Assembly (NCBI GenBank): GCA_050949645.1
Contig: JBMNGC010000001.1
Span: 2,480,001-2,544,000, forward strand
From: RUG369 sp050949645
GTDB taxonomy: Bacteria > Planctomycetota > Planctomycetia > Pirellulales > Thermoguttaceae
DNA length: 64,000 bases
Direction of reading: 5' to 3'
The notes beneath the pieces are model-generated. The model was given only the letters and a program-made list of their open reading frames with translations, had not been told where the DNA came from and ran no database searches. The first letter of the stretch is position 1; every line of letters begins with the position of its first letter. This document shows, one piece after another, positions 24,001-27,653 of the stretch. A program made the position numbers and the translations under genes.

Positions 24001-24325
24001 TGGCCGCAAAATCAACCGCCGCCTGGAGAGAGGCGGCGCTGAGGTCGGTTAGTTCGATAACGTTGATCTGAGAGAGATCTTCTGGCAGCGAAATATCGGA
24101 GTAGGAGTCCCTGATATCCTGATATTCCGCATTCCCAATCGGATTGACGGACAGGAGCTGACGCTCTTCAAGAGATTCCAATCCCAGCTTGCGTTCGGTC
24201 AGGGAGAAGCGATCGCTCTTCGCGCGACGGTTCCCCACGTCGTTTTTACGCCCGCGAACGACTTTCTTTTCACGGTTGCCTTCGCCCTTGCGCAAGTCGC
24301 CGTTAAAACGATTGAATAAGCTCAT
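1..24325 (-). CDS. Giant secreted/surface protein, metalloprotease plus Pmp-like beta-helix (3' end outside window)
   Basis: The frame is open from the start at 24325 to the left edge (at least 8,108 codons). ATG codons lie at 24328 and 24325; AGGAG precedes them by 3 and 6 nt, favouring 24325. Domains by approximate residue: basic leader 1-48; LEPR-XLL motif LESLEERQLLS 49-59; a cysteine-protease-like domain (~230-490) apparently lacking its catalytic pair; two copies of a metzincin-like domain with HEVGHAFGLSHD (~737) and HEVGHTLGLGHD (~1286), each followed by a Met-turn-like PIMG and a PPC-like beta domain; then three rounds of CSLREA-like segment (SLREAV/TLREAV), beta-helix repeats of the NGGAIYA/GALYVGG type seen in chlamydial Pmp proteins, and CARDB-like domains (APDLTFGEEPVEFW). 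Probably exported and surface-attached or secreted; adhesion, biofilm or proteolytic roles are inferred. The C-terminus is not visible. Confidence 0.93.
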   Translation of the reverse strand, partial: MSLFNRFNGDLRKGEGNREKKVVRGRKNDVGNRRAKSDRFSLTERKLGLESLEERQLLSVNPIGNAEYQDIRDSYSDISLPEDLSQINVIELTDLSAASLQAAVDFAATTESDDLIVVRTDSENYTIDLESTAITINIDSEKYGELTILGRGTDVLTIEAVDSNAFTVLNGDVTFDGALIYNYTNAEFSGDMIVSTRDANVTLGDSLVIVKQIAATDPVTGDVTTSYQVDRVATPEELELAGMSNATAVSAYRTIANPHTDGEDDFNAVRNSVHCVMRTQYDYFGYDPATYMAVGGGQIYDAECPGYAGWVGTVANMLSYTGWAQQAGFSRTMTFADGSTRTYDSVEDAVADYFMNAFIDAGGGTAYWNGLNGANILDYFFSGDDQNAFGRNLAHLTNEIESGGFFQTLDFGKVGGYTPASDSMLQEMLSALRYGNAVTMEVETSDSYGNVSREYLSVWGYVYDPDSREFFGGLTNESATTVGLICSNPLKGSYEQEVTDSRYDNEQDNPRTLRHYVDRDSTPGDVYDTYHTYLLTGAGADLRLVHAPYTYLDDNGGVHGAIDFPEGFSFYGQNNQRYNTFTSRVVGFSWLQQYNDKLSSVPITEESVLSLESMPGNTDNVIYLHFGGVEGEGWDGNEHPQFNLDNVDGFGPTELKIIEEVYRRVAEDYAPFNVNVTTNADVWEAAQRGIRCVIGGYDPDKGGVSHVGSYGDGKADNYVYPFSLNLNPKYIAEAATHEVGHAFGLSHDGYEHNEYYSGQYSGNTTWAPIMGTGYYSLITQWSKGEYVGATQLEDDIAIIAANVGYRDDEIGDTIDTAADLRDYYVDIDINTPSSTAGTYYVENYVIKDTDYDVYSFVSNGGTYVVDVSGDGYDDRFIDPDYSWTYRRHADTENAVFAGLYYAQTYDYTNLNLKVELLDSDGEILLLDMNGDVLKLSFGESIVVRDSDYYFYVVDQFGRKVYDEDGNLKEGYQAVDDSVFSTFSHFVTPELEAGETYYIRVSGVGEGNPATTGYSDYGSLGKYTLQMHESYENFYLDDERVDVTDVTYATGVDNVLNWREAFVYAGRRLEDGSTFLGNTLTFNESLAGSTLTLQDTLHFSRSTSIVGQPYSAKRFVLDAMDAWDTEHDRPGITIDAQEKFRAVYVDNTTIEMYGFTITGGVAETTNVIYLYFGGLAEGDTGWSGELHPAYDIDGDPTTFSEEELELINQIYLQVAEDYAPYNVTVTTDQAVFEAATNAIRVVVGGTGNGRGGVAYMNSFGTSKQDCYVFPNSVGSRSAKNIAEAITHEVGHTLGLGHDGLNDQEYYGGSSLWGPIMGSAYGPILSQWSKGEYAGATNTQDDVSIIAGRLGFREDDHGDTMMEASPLSSSYLHTGNLIADGLITDENDVDFFRFVATDSSYVIDVSGSGADFSNTNENGYAASLNYTNLDLLVKVYDESGTLIYTCDPTDSFFAHFQIDDLEIGDTYYISVEGTGFGDPTVPGEGYSPYGSIGQYFVTMAATTLENFVGEERYQSSVGKKAIQNGAVNANYQKGQTYDQVGQTNNGGGIYNHYGWLTIGNSVIAGNRAYKAGGGIYNQGGEYNNRDQHDGWLYLVNTEIVGNIVTSENAIGGGIYNEDGAVATLVNVTVAGNKGGYSGGGLQNAGRVEMYNTTIAENTAEYGADVYTESGNSTRAYSSLIGDESRNASLLAQRGGQDTINADGYSIIGTSQGTSPSSPVVRYDGGYVAYRDYDVADWSTDLWRAWNLRLTADSLAVDLGTNHLSTTIDYTNPSVRASAYARLGITRYVTEYHNDLAGQARVGGSTIDAGAYELLSKPELTGYVPTSAGSDVVNNWEHSIVVSRAIDDQTGSIAPFLVDEKLYLNLSFINEGAKITQNFETTVYLWKCDAYTKRAEMYDQATQETGLPIMTVKVEFDSDGAMPGGGASIVCTNLSTGAVQTLYYDGSTSYMIVENVELGTIEELVAGLIEQGKLEAQNEEGYYLFGYGIDSTNVIDELRENNNFFKTTSYFDVVESPVSLNDSIVVTTNLDVVDPYDGLISLREAVEIYAGSYYYSEVALQEGDTFEANGVTYVVHDGKFYVDMTSAYHVYPGEQFYVDTTVETSATWNEVRGYFVDAEGLEIDVPIGTTHTVDDVTYVYNGTDWLDSENNVYNFANGEVATWTADVTVTVTYVQNVYVNSENKTVDVPEGTTARIDGEDYVLVDGVWTRTEVTNRYGRDEIQSMGVFTLADGSEVAVVNGVFRRVATNDVAIIRDGDVVTLANGETAVYDYAQDRFVVTEVTTWDLTDGDLVVIDGETLTFVTDDYVDLGGYEYMLEEGTEVTLTNGYKVVYEGGKFLYSFQSQTTSKIAAGSEVIFNGESYTYKAGLALVRRVSRESNAVVFDPALDGSTFVLVDGPLTLDKTFTLDCVDPDGNLLDLTITSSTDDPCLFSITKDADATVLNFKFVNAHSTEAGSIFENEGELTVQNVLFSNNVMEKGNLIYNAENAKLTVLNSTFENNTAIEGALIYNLGDASIIGTYDEETDTTVYTSFIGDSAYLGPIYSEDGELSVQYASFQETSAENGGAVHVNGGSAIIANSVFEETSATDMGGAIFATNGANLQIDEAQFTNTTATDGGALVAHSGSTVNIAATTFDGATATDRGGAILNVASVVKAEDSIFANASATNGGAVYNSGDMTFVSSVFDGNTAAEQGGAIYSEDASGLTFQANEDGDPAVIFTNNAATDGGAFYSETPVLVDGDLIATGNTASDSFGAGYVHGRMTVTGAATFENNSASNVGALGVMAEAEFGATRFANNSSTGDYGAAYFGTSATVESLELVDNVTAGEGGALTVLLSLTIGDYALISGNVGGGIVASDSVQIGGDATIHDNQGGAIVAGESVVIDGDADVRRNTATEGAAINTNGALIISGSAVVSSNRATDGFGGAFKVGSFEIKGELTASNNSATDGGGFVYSEGDVKIVGGTLRNNRASRGTGGAIYANGEISVAYAHFFDNRALVNAGAIYAAGGLKATNTLFTTNSAVRLGGAIYAEGETSLVNVTIADNTAQDGAGLYNAGVATVDNSILANNVAAGTGYDLFTATDATTTLRNSLLANVAKYGDVIYTLDAAYRSLLGVDPKLDENYRLTAGSVAINAGSNELDGDAETDLAGAPRRVGLTIDGIVRSVDMGAYEYETIVAPDLAIVEDSVDYWKTEVLVGDELIQLDYFLSDKDVCIDFNVKNIGDSTVIDNFHYNVTLVGVDASGEVVYEMTQDALSYAKNFDVFDWLNQEDWIDAGSEQRLFANFGILPAGFYTVTVALDVEGVGDIYEWGEEDGYEGEDNNNLYTSTFTVREAPSVVVTTAEDTVDSTDELTSLREAIAAAADCDYVMTFLVEDGTQFTTESGEVLTVSDGWLVQTVDVVYKDGVPVDLQDGDEFLLNGETIYYHYQLNGGYFAYENGDVADVSDGVITYPDGTSASFELQTSQYIHYVDGSELNEQEGARYTYNVLRLNSGDVVLEDGMEFDVSNVKFTYIQNGTYPGGAFLFEDGTIVEYESGAELAFANLAIGALSTRNARVETAIKLEDGSMLLVENGIAKQTYSIGSDVVFAEDLTGSTITLDAEKGELLLDGYANLGPRADNGEDLYVPRNVSIFGEDREIVVSGDMQTRIMNIAEEVTSVISDLTLEKGLAEMGGAILNNGNATLVNVNFNENSAIWQKSSSGGDTLTSGLGGAVANYGSLVVDGGAFTNNGVLPGSEADQELGGATEFGGAIYSAGDLTIANASFTGNSAYAGGAVAAIEGTLTVSKSTFDSNTAERAGAIYALVPTTVIASSFTSNSAQATSYASRNMNGGAIYAREDITFELDPESESTVAVIFDGNSAEVAGALYAEGNVTANGDIVATNNAAIKNEEYAIEVANNYGAFYVAGTLSVDGSATFTGNSADGSYGALYASRIDVTGDLTANDNTAKGNVGAFYAAGATIGGNLTANNNEAQDGSFGAVRLTGDLDVGGDATLNGNKAKAVYGAMFVRNLTVGGDLEMSGNSTEGSYAAGQVVNALNVAGSATFDGNTANGAVGAIMTKSFVVGADATFTNNHAGSKYGAAYIAGFTEIGGNATISGNTSDGDVAGVYTIGMDVTGDLVTTDNAAQGSYGGLRVNGDLNVGGAANLSGNSAASYGAAFVNGAMTIVGNATVANNTAAGNVGAVAAKTLTVGTETVASNLEVTGNSAGNDFGAIYVDYGVHVYGALTATDNTATAYVETSTETTETVDEDGRTIVTTVVTRVMNGRAAALHVEYGDADIDGDATFTNNAAGTIGAVSVSGDLNVGGNLTFESNAAKGETIVETTVVAITYNEDGEVESEETLENKVETIDHGGFYGAANVGGSVSVGGDAAIVGNTATMDVGAIAAQNIDVVGSLLLDANVADGDSGALALTGSLTVGENATITNNAAGNEGGAITANGDVVIGGDAVITGNTAATVGAIYAENVAIGGNAEIAHNKAEGSYGAIYASASISVGGTTTITENEAGQSYGAVATEGDMTLGGSATISNNKAGVDYGAVFANGSLSIVGDTTISGNTAGGNVGAVAAGSVSIGAEDATVLVEITGNEAGRDYGAVYAEESFTVYGSVNVDSNKAATAPIVEVQTSVETLENGAIATTTTTKTTIVGKTGALHVENGDATITDAATFTNNTAGENGALYVGGALRVGQLTLSNNEAIGGVTTETEVVERVYDEEGNLESETTTSTTSETTNVGANHGAAFVGGAITVDGDATITSNKAFDSVGAVEATSLRVGGTLLVSENTATNNYGALKLNGSLNAMGDATFDQNTAGGMVGALSAYNATIDGAATFTNNTAGTNFGALRLSGALAIGGDATFTSNKAEGGAYGVGFVKGSATIGGDALVSSNTATGNVGGLMVDSNFTVDGALTATDNVAGGAVGALQVSGDMEIGGDATITGNEAGGKYGALYVNGAANIVGDAVVENNRSDASIGAIYAHDMTVGGTLSVKSNEAAENVGAIMTGGPLTVAGAVEISNNRAGGNTGAISALGMTIGTADAPVTATIVGNEAGADYGAIYMRAGSFVLYGDLTATNNKAATVANVTTETTTDESGNVETTTTTTVVVGKTGVMHVANGSVKIVGNATITENEAATNGALYVQNKFDVTGDLLLDKNAATGSTTVETTTITRVYDEEGELVSEETTESTTEVTHDGADFGAAYVGGVMLVGGNATITNNTANNDIGAVYAGSLSVDGTLLVTDNSAADDYGALKLNDSLNVLGDATFDNNAAGGMVGALSAVNATIDGAATITNNTSGTDYGAQRLTGALAIGGDAEIAHNKAEGSYGAIYASASISVGGTTTITENEAGQSYGAVATDGDITLGGSATISGNKAGVDYGAVFANGSLSIVGDTTISGNTAGENFGAIAAYSMSVGAEDAPVTVEITGNEAGRDYGAVYVEESFTVYGSVNVDSNKAATDPIVEVQTSVETLENGAIATTTVTKTTVVGKTGALHVENGDATITDAATFTNNTAGETGALYVGGALRVGELTLSNNEAVGGVTTETEVVERVYDEEGNLESETTTSTTSETTNVGANHGAAYVVGAITVDGDATITSNKAFDSVGAVEAASLSVDGTLLVSENSATNDYGALKLNGALNVTGDATFDQNTAGGMVGALSAVNATIDGAATITNNTSGTDYGAQRLTGALAIGGDAEIAHNKAEGSYGAIYASASISVGGTTTITENEAGQSYGAVATDGDITLGGSATISGNKAGVDYGAVFANGSLSIVGDTTISGNTAGENFGAIAAYSMSVGAEDAPVTVEITGNEAGRDYGAVYVEESFTVYGSVNVDSNKAATAPIVEVQTSDETLENGAIATTTVTETTVVGKTGALHVENGDATITDTATFTNNTAGENGALYVGGALRVGELTLSNNEAVGGVTTETEVVERVYDEEGNLESETTTSTTSETTNVGANRGAAYVVGAITVDGDATITNNTANNDVGAVEAGSLRVDGTLLVTDNSVTNNYGALKLNGSLNAMGDATFDNNTAGGMVGALSAYNATIDGAATFTNNTAGTNFGALRLSGALAIGGDATFTSNKAEGGAYGVGFVKGSATIGGDALVSSNTATGNVGGLMVDSNFTVDGALTATDNVAGGAVGALQVSGDMEIGGDATITGNEAGGKYGALYVNGAANIVGDAVVENNRSDASIGAIYAHDMTVGGTLSVKSNEAAENVGAIMTGGPLTVAGAVEISNNRAGGNTGAISALGMTIGTADAPVTATIVGNEAGADYGAIYMRAGSFVLYGDLTATNNKAATVANVTTETTTDESGNVETTTTTTVVVGKTGVMHVANGSVKIVGNATITENEAATNGALYVQNKFDVTGDLLLDKNAATGSTTVETTTITRVYDEEGELVSEETTESTTEVTHDGADFGAAYVGGVMLVGGNATITNNTANNDIGAVYAGSLSVDGTLLVTDNSAADDYGALKLNDSLNVLGDATFDNNAAGGMVGALSAVNATIDGAATITNNTSGTDYGAQRLTGALAIGGDAEIAHNKAEGSYGAIYASASISVGGTTTITENEAGQSYGAVATDGDITLGGSATISGNKAGVDYGAVFANGSLSIVGDTTISGNTAGENFGAIAAYSMSVGAEDAPVTVEITGNEAGRDYGAVYVEESFTVYGSVNVDSNKAATDPIVEVQTSVETLENGAIATTTVTKTTVVGKTGALHVENGDATITDAATFTNNTAGETGALYVGGALRVGELTLSNNEAVGGVTTETEVVERVYDEEGNLESETTTSTTSETTNVGANHGAAYVVGAITVDGDATITSNKAFDSVGAVEAASLSVDGTLLVSENSATNDYGALKLNGALNVTGDATFDQNTAGGMVGALSAVNATIDGAATITNNTSGTDYGAQRLTGALAIGGDAEIAHNKAEGSYGAIYASASISVGGTTTITENEAGQSYGAVATDGDITLGGSATISGNKAGVDYGAVFANGSLSIVGDTTISGNTAGENFGAIAAYSMSVGAEDAPVTVEITGNEAGRDYGAVYVEESFTVYGSVNVDSNKAATAPIVEVQTSDETLENGAIATTTVTETTVVGKTGALHVENGDATITDTATFTNNTAGENGALYVGGALRVGELTLSNNEAVGGVTTETEVVERVYDEEGNLESETTTSTTSETTNVGANRGAAYVVGAITVDGDATITNNTANNDVGAVEAGSLRVDGTLLVTDNSVTNNYGALKLNGSLNAMGDATFDNNTAGGMVGALSAYNATIDGAATFTNNTAGTNFGALRLSGALAIGGDATFTSNKAEGGAYGVGFVKGSATIGGDALVSSNTATGNVGGLMVDSNFTVDGALTATDNVAGGAVGALQVSGDMEIGGDATITGNEAGGKYGALYVNGAANIVGDAVVENNRSDSSIGAIYAHDMTVGGTLSVKSNEAAENVGAIMTGGPLTVAGAVEISENRAGGNTGAISALGMTIGTADAPVTATIVGNEAGVDYGAIYMRAGSFVLYGDLTATNNKAAAVANVTTETTTDESGNVETTTTTTVVVGKTGVMHVANGSVKIVGNATITENEAATIGALYVQNKFDVTGDLLLDKNAATGSTTVETTTITRVYDEEGELVSEETTESTTEVTHDGADFGAAYVGGVMLVGGDATITNNTANNDVGAVYAGSVAIAGAATISDNSAGGNVGAIKTTGNLTIDGAATITGNSATASVGALETTNGTIFLKNATITNNTAGGDAGAIRAKIAQIVNSLVANNSATGNAGAIFATELTLLNVTVAGNTAANGGALYIESSATIDNSILAGNSITKVDEGEDGEEGEVVEEALGVEIYALDGSNITLRNSLIQNYESTGENAFGESWLVEEYRSFIGVDPLFVDAENGDFTLQATSPIINGGSNELAATVGDYDLVGNDRYVGLAVDGKIFAIDLGAYEYQTITAPDLTFGEEPVEFWYSTLNGVENDFYYAGQNVVLDFSMVNVGDHAVVDKFNVTFTVEGVTATGENYSQTVVQRYAKGSDYFDWLREADWIQPGETATYARQNLGKLPVGVYTLVITLDSGNEIVEYGEEDGSEADPNNVHTVSFEVHEAPSVVVNSAEDGEYNPLDDKITLREAVEVYCGPSTYTYRTLIDSGDY
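2193..5834 (-). repeat. Tandem repeat unit 1 (3,642 bp)
   Basis: First full copy of a direct repeat inside the giant coding sequence. Every base x from 2193 to 6277 that I compared matches base x+3642. The first mismatch on the left is 2192 (T) against 5834 (C). The unit is 1,214 codons, so copy-number change keeps the frame. Similarity of lower identity continues leftward to about 1437. Confidence 0.9.
5835..9476 (-). repeat. Tandem repeat unit 2 (3,642 bp)
   Basis: Second full copy, directly abutting the first. It carries the same order of beta-helix coils and Thr-rich excursions as unit 1. Confidence 0.9.
9477..9919 (-). repeat. Partial third copy of the 3,642-bp repeat
   Basis: Identity to the preceding copy continues to 9919. 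The next base, 9920 (G), differs from 6278 (A), after which the sequences are similar but diverged. Looser similarity to the repeat family continues to roughly 11650. Confidence 0.85.
20290..22500 (-). other. Duplicated metzincin-like protease domains
   Basis: Two domains share the order NVIYLxFGG, EDYAPxNVxVTT, THEVGHxxGLxHDG, PIMG and QWSKGEYxGAT. The zinc signature HExxHxxGxxHD is encoded near 22082-22117 and 20435-20470. Each is followed by a beta domain resembling bacterial pre-peptidase C-terminal (PPC) modules. Both copies keep the zinc ligands and catalytic Glu, so both could be active. Confidence 0.75.
22870..23560 (-). other. Degenerate cysteine-protease-like domain in the giant protein
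   Basis: The segment reads like IdeS/papain-type cysteine proteases, whose core is usually CWAATAxNML...YTGW followed later by HAxTxWGY. Here the first motif is AGWVGTVANMLSYTGW, with Gly where the nucleophile Cys is expected; the nearest Cys lies five residues upstream, in ECPGYAGW. The second is REYLSVWGYVYD, with Glu where His is expected. A non-catalytic domain is inferred; family assignment rests on motif resemblance only. Confidence 0.45.
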
Positions 24326-24328
24326 CAT

Positions 24329-25090
24329 AAACTCCTGAACGAAAGATTCCCGCAAATTTTACGGGGCTTCGAACCGTCGCTCGAAGCGAAAGATCATGCG
24401 GGGATGGGAATAAATGTATCGCATGGAACGCGGCGACGGACTGCGTGGATAGCGACTCCTCGCAGGAAACCGTGCGCCGGCAATTCCCTTCCGTTGCGTC
24501 CGTATCTTAACGTCGCGAAACCTTCTCATGCACGCCCACGCGCGCTTGAGAACGGCGAACAAGCCGTCTCGCTCCTTCGCCGCTCGAAGAAGTCCCTCGA
24601 CGCCGATCATCAAGGGGAAATCCAACCAGTTCGGAAAGACGCTTCAACGGAAAAATGCAATGTAACGTTTTTCTCTAGAAGACGACAGCCTAAAGTAAAA
24701 AGAGTCCTGCATGACGCAGAAAACCCCGCGCTATCGCGTCTCTAAAACTTCCTCTCCTGTCTGAAAAACGAAAAATCCGGATTTTAGAACAGTTTACCCG
24801 ATTCGCCCAAATATAGCAATGAAAATGTATGTTTTTTGACAAATTTTGACCAAGGCGATTAAAGCTTTACCGATTATTCGTACTTGCTCTAATCATAAGA
24901 TTCCATAACCTGCATTCTACAGAAAATAGGAGCGGCAGGAGGAATAGAAAAACAGGGAATTCAACGCAAATTTTGATTGATTTTCCAAGAAAAAGGGCAA
25001 CGCGATTTTTCTAAATTTGCGTTAAACGCGTCAATAGTCGAAAGGCGCTGAAAAAAGTACGACGCGTCAGGATTTTCAGGCGCAAGAAAC
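24329..25090. other. Intergenic leader of the giant gene
   Basis: This 760-bp stretch separates the giant gene from the terminator of its upstream neighbour. It is partly AT-rich (24770-25020), unlike the coding DNA. I see a 7-bp hairpin at 24366-24387 and, on the minus strand, a TAGAATGCAGG element at 24909-24919 that could be a -10 region, but no convincing -35. Short open frames here (24359-24625 minus, 24404-24745 plus) lack ribosome binding sites and recognisable content. Confidence 0.5.
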
Positions 25091-25130
25091 CGAAAAAGCC
25101 GACGCGCTCTGATCAGCGCGTCGGCTTTCG
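25091..25130 (-). terminator. Rho-independent terminator of the 25149-27653 gene
   Basis: On the minus strand an 11-bp stem (GCCGACGCGCT paired with AGCGCGTCGGC, loop of 6, extended by A-T pairs) is followed by a run of five T. It begins about 20 nt after the stop codon. Confidence 0.85.
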
Positions 25131-25148
25131 GTATGAAGAATTTCCAAG

Positions 25149-27653
25149 TTATCTGGCGACGGCGACCTGGTCCGACTCGCCTTCGCCCTTGTCTTCGTTG
25201 GGATGGAGGTCAAACTCTGCCCGAATCCAGCCGTCCTCGATCTCAATGTTGACGGGCACCAGGGAACCGCGGTTGTGCGTGGACGCGACGGTATCGACCG
25301 GGAGCGGCTCTATGACGTATTCGTCGTTGATGGTCGCCTCCAAACGCTTAATAAAGATGCGTCGGAAGGTGTGGAATCGAGCGTAGACGGGGTCGCCTTC
25401 CTGATAGCCGCGCGGCAGGACCTCGAGTTCCTCGCGAACGAACGCGAACTTGTCGCCGCGCTCTTCGAGACGATAGACCATGCGCACTTCAACCGGGCCC
25501 CATTCCGTCCCGTCGACGTCGCACGAGGAAAGGCGCAGCAACGTTGTGACCGCTCCGTCTTCAAAGCGCATCGAGAAGGGCTGAACCTCGTCAAAGCGAA
25601 TGAAAACTCTCTGGACGTGGTCGTCAGGGTCGAGGTCGCGCTGACCTTGCGGCTCATAGGGAACGAGCGCCTTTTTAATGTCGGCAGGATCGACGCCCGG
25701 AAAGCGCAGGATGACGTCGTCGATCGTGTCGTAACCGGGCCCGAAGAGCGCGCCGGTAAGCGCAATCGTCGCCGCGTTGTTCGGCGCAGACTGATGGAAG
25801 CGAACGACCAAGTCATGTTCCGGAGTTTCCGGCGACTGATTCCTGGAAAGCGCGTTCCGGATTGGACGGAAAGGTTCGAAGCGCGGGCTAGCCGCCGTCG
25901 AGTTTGTCGTTATTGCCGAATTGTCAACTCGGCGCGGCGCCGGCGGCGTAAAGGCGGGCGCATAATACGTCCGGTAGTGCGGGTCGATATAATGCTGCGT
26001 ACTCGGCTCCGATGTTTTCGCCGACGCATAACCGCTCTGGAATTCCTCGACGCTATTCTGCCTGCGCAGTTCGCTGAGCTTCGCGTCAAACTCCGTCTTG
26101 GGAACGGAAAACTGGAGTCCGCGCCCGAGGACGCAAGAGAGATAAAGACGATCGGCGGAGGTTCGAGACTTGAGCTTCTGAATCATGGAAGTTGCCGAAC
26201 CGATCTCCATGCGTTCTACGCGTCGGTTCATTTCCAGAATCTGCGCGTTGGCCTGCTCGTCAAGCTGTCTCGCGACGCGCGCTTTCATTCGTTCGGCGCC
26301 GTCGCGCTCAGAGAACGGCAGCTCCTGCGAGACCTTATTCTGGATGATCGCGCCGCCCAAGAGCGCCACGCGGTTTGTACTGATCCCGCGAACCGTCGAC
26401 TTCATATTCGCGTTAGCGACGGCGGCGCGCGTTGAAATCAGCCCGTCCGGATTGAGGTACATCGGCTTGATCGCGTTCACCGAGCCAAGGTTGTCCGTGT
26501 GGACAAAGACTCCGCGATTCTCGCCGATCGTTCGAGTCGAGACGTTCGCGATGAGCGAGATCGACATTTGTGCGCGATTCTCATTCGGCTGGACATCGAC
26601 GCGAGTGTAGCCGCGAAGGTTACCGTTCCCGTTCGCGAGCGTCCCGCGGATGTACTCGTTCACCAAGAAGCTTTCGTCAACGTCGTTGTAGGTAAAAGCG
26701 GTAAGAAACCGTTCGCTCGCTTCGAGATAGAAATTCTGACCGCAAAGGATGCTATGCAAGTATTCCGTCAGTCTTGTCACCGCGGGCGACTCCGCCTGGT
26801 AATAGCGCATTTCGCCGAGCGCGGCGGAGATTTCGTCGATCGAGCTGTCGCCTTCGCCCGTGAAGTAAGCGCTAACCGCCTCAAGGAGCTCGTCGCAGTA
26901 ATAATTGAAGTTTTCCTGTCGTTCGAGCTCGATCTCCTCCTCCGAGATCTCTTCCGTCTGCTCGTCGTCGACTGATTCGGAAACGGACTCGTCCTGCGTT
27001 TCGAGCGCTCCGTCTTCCGTAAGCGTCTTCGAATCGGACGCTTCAAAGACCGCAAGATAATAACTCATCAGGACGGCGAGGCGTTTTTCTCGTTCGACGT
27101 TCTTCCCGGGGGAACGCATCGCGTAGTCGGAGAGCGCCTCGACAACGGCGGGAAGTCGCGAACGGAAAAGGGACGGCGATTCTTCAGCAAGATTAATAAG
27201 GATAGGAAATTGGTGCTTTTTAACGAGCGCCTTCGCGTCGTCCCGGCCCGGCGCTTCGGAGTAATTCACGTACTCGACAAGTTTCTCGACAAGCTGCTCG
27301 CGAATCGCGCCCGTTTGCGAACCGTAGCGAGGCGAATAGTCTCTCTTAGCAACTTCAACACACTTAGCGACCGCTGCGATCACACTCCCCGACTCGACGG
27401 CGACCGCGCAGTCCGCGCTATTGGTAAGCGGCTGATCCGCCGACGTTGTGACGGCGACGATGGCGGGACTTGTATTTCCGGCGACTTCCTTCTGCGACGT
27501 CGTTCCATCCGGGGGGGCGGCGGCCTCGCAAGTCGCATTCAAAGCGGTCAGTGAAAGAGCGCCGACAAGAGCCAGCGCGCCTAAAAACGTCGTCGCAGAA
27601 GTAAGTTTTTTCATCATGATCAACAAGTTAAGGAGGGTAATGCGGATCTTCAT
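25149..27653 (-). CDS. Secreted protein of unknown function
   Basis: 834 residues if started at 27653. A better signal peptide begins at the internal Met-Met (27617/27614): MMKK, a hydrophobic stretch GALALVGALSLTAL, then a CEAAA cleavage region; neither start has a clear Shine-Dalgarno. Residues about 225-265 form a very acidic Glu/Ser/Asp-rich segment. The centre contains an ISLIANVSTRTIGENRG region and a long helical part (about 450-515), and the C-terminal third is predicted beta-rich with few Cys. I do not recognise a catalytic motif. It ends at a strong terminator and stands alone between divergent lpxA and the giant gene. Export is inferred; function is unknown. Confidence 0.85.
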   Translation of the reverse strand: MKIRITLLNLLIMMKKLTSATTFLGALALVGALSLTALNATCEAAAPPDGTTSQKEVAGNTSPAIVAVTTSADQPLTNSADCAVAVESGSVIAAVAKCVEVAKRDYSPRYGSQTGAIREQLVEKLVEYVNYSEAPGRDDAKALVKKHQFPILINLAEESPSLFRSRLPAVVEALSDYAMRSPGKNVEREKRLAVLMSYYLAVFEASDSKTLTEDGALETQDESVSESVDDEQTEEISEEEIELERQENFNYYCDELLEAVSAYFTGEGDSSIDEISAALGEMRYYQAESPAVTRLTEYLHSILCGQNFYLEASERFLTAFTYNDVDESFLVNEYIRGTLANGNGNLRGYTRVDVQPNENRAQMSISLIANVSTRTIGENRGVFVHTDNLGSVNAIKPMYLNPDGLISTRAAVANANMKSTVRGISTNRVALLGGAIIQNKVSQELPFSERDGAERMKARVARQLDEQANAQILEMNRRVERMEIGSATSMIQKLKSRTSADRLYLSCVLGRGLQFSVPKTEFDAKLSELRRQNSVEEFQSGYASAKTSEPSTQHYIDPHYRTYYAPAFTPPAPRRVDNSAITTNSTAASPRFEPFRPIRNALSRNQSPETPEHDLVVRFHQSAPNNAATIALTGALFGPGYDTIDDVILRFPGVDPADIKKALVPYEPQGQRDLDPDDHVQRVFIRFDEVQPFSMRFEDGAVTTLLRLSSCDVDGTEWGPVEVRMVYRLEERGDKFAFVREELEVLPRGYQEGDPVYARFHTFRRIFIKRLEATINDEYVIEPLPVDTVASTHNRGSLVPVNIEIEDGWIRAEFDLHPNEDKGEGESDQVAVAR

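Noticed and set aside
24404..24745. Small plus-strand gene in the leader of the giant gene
   Set aside because: No ribosome binding site, odd composition, no recognisable content, and an overlapping antisense frame of equal quality.
25203..26435. 410-codon plus-strand open frame opposite the secreted protein gene
   Set aside because: Antisense shadow; the minus-strand protein has a signal peptide and terminator.
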